A DNA stretch of 64,000 bases from Prevotellaceae bacterium (lineage in GTDB: Bacteria; Bacteroidota; Bacteroidia; Bacteroidales; Bacteroidaceae). A model generated the notes under the pieces. That model searched no databases. It worked only from the letters and a program-made list of their open reading frames with translations, and was not told where the DNA came from. Numbering within the stretch: position 1 is the first letter of the stretch; each line of letters opens with the position of its first letter. The translations under genes and the position numbers were made by a program. Shown piece by piece: positions 17,347-26,129 of the stretch. The stretch lies in NCBI GenBank assembly GCA_019420585.1, contig JAHZGX010000020.1, positions 37,855 through 101,854 of the forward strand, in the 5' to 3' direction.

Positions 17347-18648
17347 TTACTTTGCTATCAGCAGGAAATACTTCTTCTTGCCCTGCTGAACCAGCAGGTA
17401 CTTGCCGTCCAGGAGGTCTGCCTGGGTGACGGAACGGTCATGCGAAGTAAGTTTCTCCTTGTTGATACTCACGCCCCCACCCTGTGTAAGTTTGCGCATT
17501 TCGCCCTTGCTGGCAAAGCACTGCGTGTGCTCCACGGTGAGGTCAACAGCCTTCACACCCTCGCCGTCAAGCAGCGAACGATCAAAGAAAAACTGCGGAA
17601 CGCCCGCGAACACGTCCAGCAGGGTTTGCTCATCCAACTTCTCCAGACTTTCCTTGGTGGATTTCCCAAAGAGTATGCTACTTGCCTCCACGGCCTGTTC
17701 GTAGTCCTCACGACTGTGCACCATGACGGTAACCTCCTCGGCAAGCCTCTTCTGAAGTTGCCGCTGCCCGGGATCCTGACGATGCAGGGCAATGAGTTCC
17801 TCAATGGTGGGGCAATCCAGCGAGGTGAATATCTTAATGTAGCGCTCTGCGTCCTCGTCGGCCACGTTGAGCCAAAACTGATAAAAGGCATAGGGCGACG
17901 TGCGGTTGCGGTCGAGCCAAATGTTTCCCTTCTCCGTCTTGCCGAACTTCTTCCCGTCAGCCTTGGTGATGAGGGGGCAGGTGAGGGCGAACGCCTCATT
18001 CTCGGAACCTAACTTGCGGCGGATGAGTTCCGTGCCGGTGGTGATGTTGCCCCACTGGTCACTGCCGCCCATCTGCAGTTTGCAGTTCTTGGTCTGGTAG
18101 AGATGCAGGAAGTCATAGCCCTGCAGCAACTGGTAAGTAAACTCGGTGAACGACATGCCGTCCTGGAATTCCCCGTTCAGCCTGCGCTTTACGCTGTCTT
18201 TGGCCATCATGTAGTTCACTGTGATGCACTTGCCTATCTCGCGTGCAAAATCTAGGAAGGTATAGTCCTTCATCCAGTCATAATTGTTCACCAACTCGGC
18301 GCGGTTGGGTGCATCACTCTCAAAGTCAAGGAAACGAGCCAGTTGGCTCTTGATGCATGCCACGTTGTGACGCAGCGTCTCCTCGTTGAGCAGGTTTCGC
18401 TCTTGGCTCTTGCCGCTGGGGTCACCAATCATGCCCGTGGCACCGCCCACCAGTGCCAGAGGCTTGTGGCCACAGCGCTGGAAGTGACGGAGCATCATGA
18501 CTCCACACAGGTGGCCGATGTGGAGACTATCGGCAGTGGGGTCAATACCCACATAAGCCGTCACTGTCTCACGACCGAGCAACTCTTCGGTACCAGGCAT
18601 CATCTGGTGAATCATACCTCGCCAAGTAAGTTCTTCTATGAAATTCAT
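17347..18648 (-). CDS. tyrS: Tyrosine--tRNA ligase
   Basis: A 433-residue class Ic synthetase that charges tRNA-Tyr. The HIGH motif is at 43-46 (SLHIGHLCG). The KMSKS counterpart reads KFGKT near residue 236, as in the bacterial TyrRS family. The tyrosine-binding region YQLLQGYDFLHL and GGSDQWGN are present. The C-terminal about 70 residues form an S4 RNA-binding domain. The start at 18648 (MNFIEELTWRG) matches family N-termini; the longer frame to 18705 would overlap korB. It is 53 bases downstream of korB. In Bacteroides relatives tyrS usually follows rnpA-yidD-tatD, which here lie elsewhere. Confidence 0.97.
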   Translation of the reverse strand: MNFIEELTWRGMIHQMMPGTEELLGRETVTAYVGIDPTADSLHIGHLCGVMMLRHFQRCGHKPLALVGGATGMIGDPSGKSQERNLLNEETLRHNVACIKSQLARFLDFESDAPNRAELVNNYDWMKDYTFLDFAREIGKCITVNYMMAKDSVKRRLNGEFQDGMSFTEFTYQLLQGYDFLHLYQTKNCKLQMGGSDQWGNITTGTELIRRKLGSENEAFALTCPLITKADGKKFGKTEKGNIWLDRNRTSPYAFYQFWLNVADEDAERYIKIFTSLDCPTIEELIALHRQDPGQRQLQKRLAEEVTVMVHSREDYEQAVEASSILFGKSTKESLEKLDEQTLLDVFAGVPQFFFDRSLLDGEGVKAVDLTVEHTQCFASKGEMRKLTQGGGVSINKEKLTSHDRSVTQADLLDGKYLLVQQGKKKYFLLIAK

Positions 18649-18701
18649 CTGTTGAATGTACGTATGCTTAATGTTATGAATGTCTGTTCTGCGGGCAGAG
18701 A

Positions 18702-19703
18702 TCACTTCACTTCCCAGATGTCGTTGGTCTCCAAGAGTTCCTCAAAGGTGTGGTAAGGCTTCTTGCCCTTCACCTCCTCCACCTGTTCGGCCACGCTGTC
18801 ATCGTAAGTGGGAGCCTCCACATCCCTGATGACTCCGAGCGCGATGGGAAATCCGTCACCGTTACCCATAAGGGCGAGTTTAAGCTGAAGCGTGTTGTCC
18901 TCGCAATGGGCATCGTGCACCAGGATGTCCTGCTCCGTGATACCGCCCTCCCCAATGCGCACCACCTTAAGCCCGAAACCTTCCTGCACGAGTCCGAACT
19001 CGCGATTCTCGCCAAAGATAAGGGGCTCTCCGTGCTTGACATAGATGGCGTTGCGGGCACGTCCCTCGCGGGTGTACACGACATCGTGCGTGCCATTGTT
19101 GAATATGACACAATTCTGCAGAATCTCACAAACGCTGGCACCCTTGTGCTCATAGGCAGCCTTGAGGATGTCCACGGTGCCTGCCGCATCTGTGGCCACG
19201 GCACGGGCAAAGAAGTGGCCGCGCGCACCGAAGCAGAGTTCAGCGGGGCGGAAGGGATCCTCAACCGTGCCGTAAGGACTGCTCTTGCTCACGAAACCAC
19301 GGGGACTCGTAGGACTGTACTGACCCTTGGTAAGTCCGTAGATACGGTTGTTGAGCAGTATCATGTTAAGGTTGATGTTGCGTCGGTTGGCATGGATGAA
19401 GTGGTTTCCGCCAATGGCAAGACCGTCACCGTCGCCGCTCACCTGCCACACAGTGAGGTTGGGATTGGCCACCTTGCAGCCGGTGGCTATGGCAGCCGCA
19501 CGACCGTGTATGGTATTCATGCCGTAGGTGGCCATGTAGTGCGGTAGTCGGCTCGAGCATCCGATGCCCGAGATTACGGCCGTGTTCCATGGCTCGATGC
19601 CTATCTCGGCCATGGCCTTATGCAGTGAGGCCAGGAAGAAATGGTCTCCACATCCGGGACACCACCTGGGCTGTCCCTTCTTATAATCGTTTGCTGTAAA
19701 CAT
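18702..19703 (-). CDS. korB: 2-oxoacid:ferredoxin oxidoreductase, beta subunit (2-oxoglutarate type)
   Basis: A 333-residue subunit that binds thiamine diphosphate. It has CPGCG at 15-19, GIGCSSR at 47-53 and the TPP motif GDGDGLAIGGN (90-100) ending in NN (118-119). With KorA it converts a 2-oxo acid, CoA and oxidised ferredoxin to acyl-CoA, CO2 and reduced ferredoxin, most likely 2-oxoglutarate/succinyl-CoA in this gene pair. It starts 64 bases after korA. No separate gamma or delta subunit is present; the gamma domain is fused in KorA. Confidence 0.93.
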   Translation of the reverse strand: MFTANDYKKGQPRWCPGCGDHFFLASLHKAMAEIGIEPWNTAVISGIGCSSRLPHYMATYGMNTIHGRAAAIATGCKVANPNLTVWQVSGDGDGLAIGGNHFIHANRRNINLNMILLNNRIYGLTKGQYSPTSPRGFVSKSSPYGTVEDPFRPAELCFGARGHFFARAVATDAAGTVDILKAAYEHKGASVCEILQNCVIFNNGTHDVVYTREGRARNAIYVKHGEPLIFGENREFGLVQEGFGLKVVRIGEGGITEQDILVHDAHCEDNTLQLKLALMGNGDGFPIALGVIRDVEAPTYDDSVAEQVEEVKGKKPYHTFEELLETNDIWEVK

Positions 19704-19767
19704 TGTTTGTCTTGGACTTGATGGTTCTATACCTTATATATTATAAGCGGGATATGCCGGTCCGCGC

Positions 19768-21615
19768 TCAGTCCTCCATCATGGCGGTGAAGGCTTCCGT
19801 AAGTTCGTTGACCACGAATGGCTGACCCTTCACCTGATTGTACTGCAGGGGACAGAAGCCGTCCACCTTCATGCGGAGCCAGCCTGCCAGTTGTCCCATG
19901 TTCTGCTCTGCCACCACCACACGCGAGTACCGGCGCATCACCTCGGCCGTGTTCTTGGGCAGAGGATTGAGGTACTTGAAATGAGCCAGAGCCACTTTAC
20001 GGCCTGTAGCACGCATCTCGTCCATGGCTGCATGCAAGTGACCATAGGTGCCGCCGAAACCCACAATGAGCAGGTCAGCATCCTGCGAGTCACCCAGCAC
20101 CTCTAGGTCTGGCACGGGTATGGCATCCACCTTGGCCTGACGCTTGCGTGTCATCAGGTCGTGGTTCTCGGGATTGGTGCTTATGGCACCTGTCTTGTCG
20201 TCTTTCTCCAGTCCGCCCAAGATATGCTCGAAACCTTCCCGTCCGGGCACAGCCCAATAGCGCGTACCGTTTTCCGCACGCATGTATGGAGTCCACTCGC
20301 CCTTCATCTTTTCGGGGACATAGGGGGGGACGATACCAGGCAAGTCCGCCATCTTGGGCAGGCGGAATGCCCCGGAACCATTGGCCACATAGGCATCGGT
20401 CATCAGTATGACGGGAGTCATATGCTCCAAAGCCATCTTGCATGCCTGGAAAGCCGCGTTGAAACAGTCAATGGGACTGGTGGCGGCTATGACAGGCATG
20501 GGGCTCTCTCCGTTCCTGCCGAAGAGAGCCTGCAGCAGGTCGGTCTGCTCCGACTTGGTAGGAAGTCCTGTGGCAGGGCCTCCACGCTGCACGTCAAGCA
20601 CCACCAAAGGGAGTTCCATGATGACTGCCAGGTTCATGGCCTCGCTCTTGAGGCACATGCCCGGGCCAGAAGTGCTGGTCACCGCCAGTGCCCCTGCAAA
20701 GGAGGCTCCCAGCGAGGAGGCGCATCCGGCAATCTCGTCTTCGCACTGCACCGTGACCACGCCCAGCGATTTGTGCTTCGAGAGTTCGTGGAGCACATCG
20801 GTGGCCGGCGTGATGGGATAGGAACCCAGGTAGAGTTTCAGCCCAGCCTTCTCGGCAGCAGCAATGAAGCCGTAGGCCGTAGCCTTGTTGCCCGTAATGT
20901 CCATGTAGCGTCCGGGCACCTTGTTGCGGGTCTCTATGCGATACACGTTGGCCACGCCGCTGTGCGTGTTGTGCCCGTAATCATATCCGGCCTGAATGAC
21001 CTTGATGTTAGCCTCCGCCACACCGGGCTTCTTGGCAAACTTCTCGCGCAGGAAGTTGAAGGCGATGTCCAGGTCGCGGTCAAAGAGCCAGCACACCAAC
21101 CCGAGGGCAAACATGTTGCGGCATTTGAGGATGCTCTTTACATCCATGCCACTCTCCTTCAGGCACTCCTTGACCATGGTGGTAAGCGGGCAGGCGATGA
21201 CTCTATCAGGGTCTATGCCCATCTCACCCAGGTAGTCCCCGCTCTGGAAAGCGGCCTTCTGCAGATCCTTGGAACCGAAACTATCGGTGTCAATGATGAT
21301 GGCGGCCCCGGGCTTGGCATATCGATACTGGGTCTTGAGCGCAGCCGCGTTCATGGCCACCAGCACGTCACACTGGTCGCCTGGCGTATACACCTGTCCT
21401 GCACCCACATGTACCTGGAATCCAGACACGCCTGTAAGCGAGCCTTGCGGGGCTCGTATGTCGGCGGGATAGTCGGGGAATGTGCTGATGCTGTTGCCCA
21501 CGGTGGCCGATACAGTGGAGAAAATGTTGCCTGCCAACTGCATGCCATCACCTGAGTCACCTGAGAATCTCACCACAACGGATTCTCTCTCTCTGATTTC
21601 TATAGCTTCTGCCAT
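19768..21615 (-). CDS. korA: 2-oxoacid:ferredoxin oxidoreductase, fused gamma-alpha subunit
   Basis: A 615-residue protein. The N-terminal about 190 residues are the gamma domain (VRFSGDSGDGMQLAGN at 16-31; FPDYPADIRAPQG), and the rest is the alpha/pyrimidine-binding domain (GNKATAYGFIAAAEKAGL; YPITPATD; TSTSGPGMCLKSEAMNLA; DVQRGGPATGLPTKSEQ). Alpha and gamma fused in one chain is the arrangement of Bacteroidetes 2-oxoglutarate:ferredoxin oxidoreductases. The start at 21615 (MAEAIEI) or 21621 (MVMAEAI) fits the family; the 24 or so extra residues of the longest frame do not. First gene of the korA-korB pair, possibly continuing into tyrS. Confidence 0.94.
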   Translation of the reverse strand: MAEAIEIRERESVVVRFSGDSGDGMQLAGNIFSTVSATVGNSISTFPDYPADIRAPQGSLTGVSGFQVHVGAGQVYTPGDQCDVLVAMNAAALKTQYRYAKPGAAIIIDTDSFGSKDLQKAAFQSGDYLGEMGIDPDRVIACPLTTMVKECLKESGMDVKSILKCRNMFALGLVCWLFDRDLDIAFNFLREKFAKKPGVAEANIKVIQAGYDYGHNTHSGVANVYRIETRNKVPGRYMDITGNKATAYGFIAAAEKAGLKLYLGSYPITPATDVLHELSKHKSLGVVTVQCEDEIAGCASSLGASFAGALAVTSTSGPGMCLKSEAMNLAVIMELPLVVLDVQRGGPATGLPTKSEQTDLLQALFGRNGESPMPVIAATSPIDCFNAAFQACKMALEHMTPVILMTDAYVANGSGAFRLPKMADLPGIVPPYVPEKMKGEWTPYMRAENGTRYWAVPGREGFEHILGGLEKDDKTGAISTNPENHDLMTRKRQAKVDAIPVPDLEVLGDSQDADLLIVGFGGTYGHLHAAMDEMRATGRKVALAHFKYLNPLPKNTAEVMRRYSRVVVAEQNMGQLAGWLRMKVDGFCPLQYNQVKGQPFVVNELTEAFTAMMED

Positions 21616-21771
21616 AACCATTATATAATAATGAGAGAATCGACCTTGTGCGGCAGGGGGACGTGTCTGAGCGGAAAGCCTGCAGGTCACGGACCGGAAA
21701 GTCTGATTATACAGAGCGCACGGGATTTCCTCTCTCTTGAATTTTCGCGGACATCAAACATGAATCCTCTG

Positions 21772-21843
21772 TACTCCCGCCGGGAATCGAACCCGGATCG
21801 ACGGTTTAGGAAACCGTTGTTCTATCCATTGAACTACAGGAGC
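21772..21843 (-). tRNA. tRNA-Arg (CCU)
   Basis: A 72-base cloverleaf. The acceptor stem GCTCCTG pairs with CGGGAGT (two G-T wobbles). The D arm is GTTCAATGGATAGAAC, the anticodon loop TTCCTAA (CCT) is closed by ACGGT/ACCGT, and the T loop is TTCGATT. CCA is not encoded. A TAACTTTG box lies 18 bases upstream. Confidence 0.95.
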
Positions 21844-21860
21844 ATCCGTGTTTCAAGGTG

Positions 21861-21868
21861 CAAAGTTA
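21861..21868 (-). promoter_or_regulatory. Bacteroidetes -7 box of tRNA-Arg
   Basis: TAACTTTG on the minus strand, 17 bases before the mature 5' end of the tRNA. Confidence 0.6.
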
Positions 21869-22081
21869 CTGTTTTATTATCATAAAAAAGCACTTTGGGC
21901 AACTTATTTTGCACTACAGTCCCGACAGGGACAGAAGCGGAAGAAAAAAGACACCGCCCGGACGATTTCCCTGCACGAAAGGCCACCCGTAAAGAAAAAA
22001 ACTGTAACTTTAGGCAGAAAATGCGTCTCAGGGGAGCCAGGGAGGCACTTCGGACGAGATAACAACTAAGACTACGTGATT

Positions 22082-23605
22082 ATGGAAAAGATTTCGAGAA
22101 GAGATTTCATCAAGCGCGGCGGCATGGGTGCAGCGGCTCTTGTAGTGGTGCCCAACACCGTGCTGGGCAAGAAATTCGGCCACGTGGCACCAAGCGACAG
22201 GCTCAATATCGCCGGCATAGGCGTGGGAGGCGTGGGACGACGCAATCTCAACTTCATGAAGACAGAGAACATCGTGGCACTGTGCGACGTAGACTGGCAC
22301 TATGCGGCCAAGACCTTCGGCGACTTCCCCAAAGCCAAACGGTTCAAGGACTGGCGCGTGATGCTGGACCAAATGAAGGACAGCATCGATGCCGTGCTTA
22401 TTGCCACTCCTGACCACACCCATGCCACCATTGCTGCACACGCCATGACACTGGGCAAGCACGTGTACTGCCAGAAGCCGCTCACCCACACCGTGTACGA
22501 GTCAAGGCTCCTAGCCGCGCTGGCCAAAAAATACCGCGTAGCCACACAGATGGGCAACCAGGGCAACTCATTTGACTGGTGCCGCCGGGTTGCAGAGTGG
22601 ATATGGGACGGAGCCATCGGTGAGGTGACCGAGGTGCACTGCTGGACTGACCGTCCCATCTGGCCGCAGGGACTCATGAAACCCACTGACACCCCTCCCG
22701 TACCCCAAGACCTGGACTGGGCATCATTCATCGGCCCGGCAGAGATGCGCCCCTATCACCCCTCATACACGCCCTGGAACTGGCGCGGGTGGTATGACTT
22801 CGGCACAGGCGCGCTAGGCGACATGGCTTGCCACATCATGGATCCCGTAGTGTGGGCACTGGGCATCAAGCATCCCACAAGCGTCATCGCCAGCTCCACC
22901 ATGAGCAACCTGTACTCACCTCCACACGCCGAGATGATTACCTACACCTTCCCCGCACGCCCCAAGAAAGGCAAGGTGAAGATGCCGGAAGTAAAAGTAC
23001 ACTGGTACGATGGGGGGCTCATGCCGCCACGCCCCGAGGAACTGGCCGACGGAGAGATGATGGGTGACGAGAACGGAGGCGTGATATTCGTAGGTACAAA
23101 AGGCAAGATTATGATGGGATGCTACGGATTCAACCCCACCCTGCTGCCCAAGTCACGCATGAAGGACTACAAAGAGCCGACACCCACACTGCCGCGCGTC
23201 AAGGGCGGACACTCCGATGTTATCAGCATATGGGAAAGCGACACCCATGAACAGGACTGGATACGGGCATGCAAGGAGCCTGCCGACAGCCGCGTGGAGG
23301 CATCGTCCAACTTCCAGTTCAGCGGACCCTTCACCGAGATGGTAGACATGGGTGTGCTGGCTGTGCGCCTGGCCGGACTGTACGGACTGCACCGCGAACT
23401 CCAGTGGGACGGCGAAAACATGTGCTTTACCAACATCTCAGCCAATGACAAGATAAAGATAGTCAACTATGACGACTTCAAGGTCATCGACGGAGACCCG
23501 AAGTTCGACCGGAGATTCCTGGAGATGAACGCAAAGGAAGCCGCAGAGGAATGGATACGGCACACATATCACAACGGATACACGCTCCCCGACATGCCAC
23601 GATAA
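22082..23605 (+). CDS. Gfo/Idh/MocA family oxidoreductase, predicted Tat-exported
   Basis: A 507-residue NAD(P)-dependent dehydrogenase. The N-terminus has a twin-arginine signal (ISRRDFIKRGG, then a hydrophobic stretch), so the protein is probably exported folded. The Rossmann motif IAGIGVGGVGRRN is at about 45-57, ALCDVD follows, and the family EKPLTH element appears as QKPLTH near residue 140. The C-terminal domain matches the secreted Gfo/Idh subfamily common in Bacteroidetes, which acts on sugars or glycosides. It is 28 bases upstream of a sugar epimerase gene, so the two likely process the same sugar, for example by 3-keto chemistry (inference). ATG at 22076 is an alternative start. Confidence 0.9.
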   Translation: MEKISRRDFIKRGGMGAAALVVVPNTVLGKKFGHVAPSDRLNIAGIGVGGVGRRNLNFMKTENIVALCDVDWHYAAKTFGDFPKAKRFKDWRVMLDQMKDSIDAVLIATPDHTHATIAAHAMTLGKHVYCQKPLTHTVYESRLLAALAKKYRVATQMGNQGNSFDWCRRVAEWIWDGAIGEVTEVHCWTDRPIWPQGLMKPTDTPPVPQDLDWASFIGPAEMRPYHPSYTPWNWRGWYDFGTGALGDMACHIMDPVVWALGIKHPTSVIASSTMSNLYSPPHAEMITYTFPARPKKGKVKMPEVKVHWYDGGLMPPRPEELADGEMMGDENGGVIFVGTKGKIMMGCYGFNPTLLPKSRMKDYKEPTPTLPRVKGGHSDVISIWESDTHEQDWIRACKEPADSRVEASSNFQFSGPFTEMVDMGVLAVRLAGLYGLHRELQWDGENMCFTNISANDKIKIVNYDDFKVIDGDPKFDRRFLEMNAKEAAEEWIRHTYHNGYTLPDMPR

Positions 23606-23633
23606 GGAAACCATTGAGAGCAAAGAAAATCAC

Positions 23634-24497
23634 ATGACAAGAAAACTCTTCATCGTGACCCTGCTGGCACTCCTGTGCACGGCATGGGCACAGCCCGCTT
23701 TGGCCAGGAAGACCCAGGCGGAAAAAGCCGGATGGAAACTGGCCATACAGTCATACACCCTGCACAAGTTCACCCTGATGGAGGCTCTGGACAAGACACA
23801 GCAGATGGGTTTGAAATACATTGAGGTATACCCCGGACACCGCCTGGGCGGTAAGTGGGGAGACAAGGTGTTCGGCTACGAACTCTCTGCAGACGATAGA
23901 TGCGAACTACGCGCCGAGGCTGCCCGCAGGGGAGTGCGCATCGTGGGCACAGGTGTATTTGTGAGCGAAAACACACACGAATGGCTGCAGATGTTCAAAC
24001 TCGCCAGTGAGATGAAGATGGAATACATCACCTGCGAGCCGCCCCTGTGGATGTGGAACTGGGTAGAGTGCCTTGCCGAACGATACGGAATCAAGGTGTC
24101 TGTGCACAACCATCCGCAACCCTCCACCTACTGGAACCCGCAGAACCTGCTCCAGGCCATCAAAGACCGAAGCCCGAGACTGGGTTCATGTGCTGACGTA
24201 GGGCACTGGAACCGCGAGGGACTGCAGTCAACGGCCTGCCTCAACAAGTTGAGCGGACGAATCATCTCGCTCCACTTCAAGGACATTGAAGCCAGGCGCG
24301 AAGGTGCAGCCGGACAGTCCGATGTCATCTGGGGCAAGGGATGCCTGGGAGTGGCCGACATGCTGAAGGAACTCAAGGCACAGCACTTCAAGGGCTACTT
24401 TGCCATCGAGTATGAGACCAACTGGGAGAATTCCGTGCCCGACATCATGCAATGCATTGACTACTTCAATCAGGTGGCCGAAAACATTCTGCACTGA
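23634..24497 (+). CDS. Secreted sugar phosphate isomerase/epimerase (xylose-isomerase-like TIM barrel)
   Basis: A 287-residue protein with a signal peptide (about 1-24, AQPALA). The AP-endonuclease-2/TIM-barrel fold shows IQSYTLHKFTLMEAL at the start, KYIEVYPGH (metal-binding Glu), GTGVFV, VHNHP, GSCADVGHWNREG (His/Asp metal ligands), LHFKDI and FAIEYE near the end. Such enzymes epimerise, isomerise or cleave keto sugars. The gene directly follows the Gfo/Idh gene and is followed by two hairpins, so this is a two-gene operon. Substrate unknown. Confidence 0.85.
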   Translation: MTRKLFIVTLLALLCTAWAQPALARKTQAEKAGWKLAIQSYTLHKFTLMEALDKTQQMGLKYIEVYPGHRLGGKWGDKVFGYELSADDRCELRAEAARRGVRIVGTGVFVSENTHEWLQMFKLASEMKMEYITCEPPLWMWNWVECLAERYGIKVSVHNHPQPSTYWNPQNLLQAIKDRSPRLGSCADVGHWNREGLQSTACLNKLSGRIISLHFKDIEARREGAAGQSDVIWGKGCLGVADMLKELKAQHFKGYFAIEYETNWENSVPDIMQCIDYFNQVAENILH

Positions 24498-24524
24498 TGC
24501 CCCGTAGACACACTTATTTCACAC

Positions 24525-24571
24525 AGGCAGCCACAGGAAAACGTCTGCCGGAGACGTTCCTATGGCTGCCT
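24525..24571 (+). terminator. Terminator of the oxidoreductase-epimerase operon
   Basis: Long inverted repeat with arms AGGCAGCCA..AGG/CCT..TGGCTGCCT and a nested AACGTCT/AGACGTT stem, followed by TTATTATTGTT. Confidence 0.75.
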
Positions 24572-24611
24572 TATTATTGTTCCCCGAAAAAGGCACTGCG
24601 GTGCGATGGCC

Positions 24612-24651
24612 AACGCAGAACGCTTCATGTGCCGATGAAGCGCTCTGCGTT
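24612..24651. terminator. Second hairpin with T run in the convergent gap
   Basis: 17-bp arms with one mismatch (AACGCAG..TTCAT / ATGAA..CTGCGTT) directly followed by TTTT on the plus strand. It lies between the epimerase operon and yidD. Confidence 0.75.
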
Positions 24652-24762
24652 TTTAACACTTGTTAGGTACCCTGACGGAAACTACGGAATGCATGGGGAA
24701 AAGAAGAGAGAAGAATGCGCGTCTAAAGAATGCAGAAGTTGACAATCGGCCGGGACGGCAGG

Positions 24763-25014
24763 TCAATCGGGCACGGAATCATAGCCGCTTCCGCCCCAGG
24801 GATGGCAACGAAGCAGGCGGCGCAGGGCAAGCCATGAGCCACGGAAAGCCCCATGGCGGCGCAGAGCCTCCAATGCATACTGGCTGCAGGTGGGCGTGAA
24901 ACGACAGGAGGATGGCGTGCACGGAGATATGCAACGCCGATAAAACAGGACAGGAAGCGTGAGCACCCATGCCAGCATCCTGCTCAACTTACATGGCCTG
25001 GCCGATGCTTTCAT
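24763..25014 (-). CDS. yidD: Membrane protein insertion efficiency factor YidD
   Basis: An 83-residue protein with the YidD signature: FYRRCISPCTPSSCRFTPTC, then SQYALEALRRHG and CHPWGGSGYDSVP at the end. YidD assists YidC-dependent insertion of inner-membrane proteins. The frame overlaps the rnpA end by 26 bases. An in-frame ATG at 24978 (MLAWVLTLP), just past the rnpA stop, is also plausible because family members often begin close to that point. Last gene of the hemD-rnpA-yidD run. Confidence 0.94.
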   Translation of the reverse strand: MKASARPCKLSRMLAWVLTLPVLFYRRCISPCTPSSCRFTPTCSQYALEALRRHGAFRGSWLALRRLLRCHPWGGSGYDSVPD

Positions 25015-25372
25015 GGATACGATGGAGTAACTGCTGCATCTTCTGCATGACTATGCGGGTGGGCAACACCTCAGCAGTGTTCCACAGAAAGGCTATATCC
25101 AGTCCACCCGCAAGGCCGCAGAGCAACTGCTTGTTCAATCGATAAGCCTCACGCAACTGTCTCTTCACGCGGTTACGCCTCACTGCACGCTTGAAATGAC
25201 GCTTGCTCACGCTCACCATGATACGCACACCCGGCTCCTGACTGTCAGCAAAGACTGCTCGGACAGGGAACACGCTAATGGAACGCCGCTCGTTGCCAAA
25301 GAGCCTCTGCAAGGCTTTCCGGCTGCACAGACGCTCACTCTTGGGCAGCGTATGCGGATGCCACTCAACCAT
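24989..25372 (-). CDS. rnpA: Ribonuclease P protein component
   Basis: A 127-residue basic protein. LPKSERLCSRKALQRLF at the N-terminus is the family start, and the RNA-binding RNR motif appears as KRAVRRNRVKRQLREAYR (about 60-77). It binds the catalytic RNA of RNase P and helps to mature tRNA 5' ends. It overlaps hemD by 8 bases upstream and yidD downstream, so the three are translated from one message. Confidence 0.95.
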   Translation of the reverse strand: MVEWHPHTLPKSERLCSRKALQRLFGNERRSISVFPVRAVFADSQEPGVRIMVSVSKRHFKRAVRRNRVKRQLREAYRLNKQLLCGLAGGLDIAFLWNTAEVLPTRIVMQKMQQLLHRIHESIGQAM

Positions 25373-26111
25373 TTATCTTGGTAATATAGGCTCTGAGTGC
25401 GGCTGTAATGCTGGGATATTCGGGGGAAGGAGCCTCAAGGTCGAGCCTCAGCCCAGCATCACGAACAGCCTGCGCCGTGGACGGACCGAAGCAACCAATG
25501 GCCATCTCGCCCTGTTCAAAGTTGGGGAAGTTCTTTTGCAGCGCACGCACACCACTGGGGCTAAAAAAGATGAGCATGTCATAGTCAAACACCTCATCGG
25601 GCGTGAAGTCATTGCTCACCGTGCGGTACATCACGCCGCATGCGTGACAGATGTTCTTGGCAGCCAACTGCTCCGATATGTCATCATTGTGGACATCACT
25701 CATGGGAATAAAATACTTCTCCGACTTATGCTTGTAGATGACTGACATCAGTCCGTCAGCCTTGCCTGTGGTGCCAAAGAATACCTTACGCTTGCGGTAC
25801 TGTACGTAATTTTGGATATAGAGAGCCACGGTCTCGGTGATGCAGAAATACTTCATGTCTTCGGGAATATTGACGCGAAGATCGACACAGAGTTTGAAGA
25901 AGTGGTCTACTGCATGACGTGAGGTAAACACTACCGCAGAATAATCCAGAATGTTAATCTTCTGCTGTCTGAACTCCCGGGGAGTCACACCTTCTACCTT
26001 GATGAAGGGGCGGAACACGATTTCAACGTTCAGGCTGTTGGCAATGTCAAAGTACGGAGACTTTTCCGATGCCGGTTTGGGCTGCGATACGAGTATCTTC
26101 TTAATAGTCAT
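25365..26111 (-). CDS. hemD: Uroporphyrinogen-III synthase
   Basis: A 248-residue protein matching the Bacteroidetes HemD family, with two alpha/beta halves: ILVSQPKP at the start, INILDYSAVVFTSRHAVDHFF near residue 60, and the FFSPSGVRALQ..IGCFGPSTAQAVRDAG segment near 185-215. The enzyme cyclises hydroxymethylbilane to uroporphyrinogen III. The family is divergent in sequence, so the call rests on the fold motifs and the gene order DUF4271-hemD-rnpA-yidD, which is conserved in this order of bacteria. Confidence 0.88.
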   Translation of the reverse strand: MTIKKILVSQPKPASEKSPYFDIANSLNVEIVFRPFIKVEGVTPREFRQQKINILDYSAVVFTSRHAVDHFFKLCVDLRVNIPEDMKYFCITETVALYIQNYVQYRKRKVFFGTTGKADGLMSVIYKHKSEKYFIPMSDVHNDDISEQLAAKNICHACGVMYRTVSNDFTPDEVFDYDMLIFFSPSGVRALQKNFPNFEQGEMAIGCFGPSTAQAVRDAGLRLDLEAPSPEYPSITAALRAYITKING

Positions 26112-26129
26112 TTCGTCCTGTTCTTTTAC

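Noticed and set aside
20161..21555. 464-codon plus-strand frame opposite korA
   Set aside because: Antisense to a clear KorA; no domain or signal peptide is recognisable.
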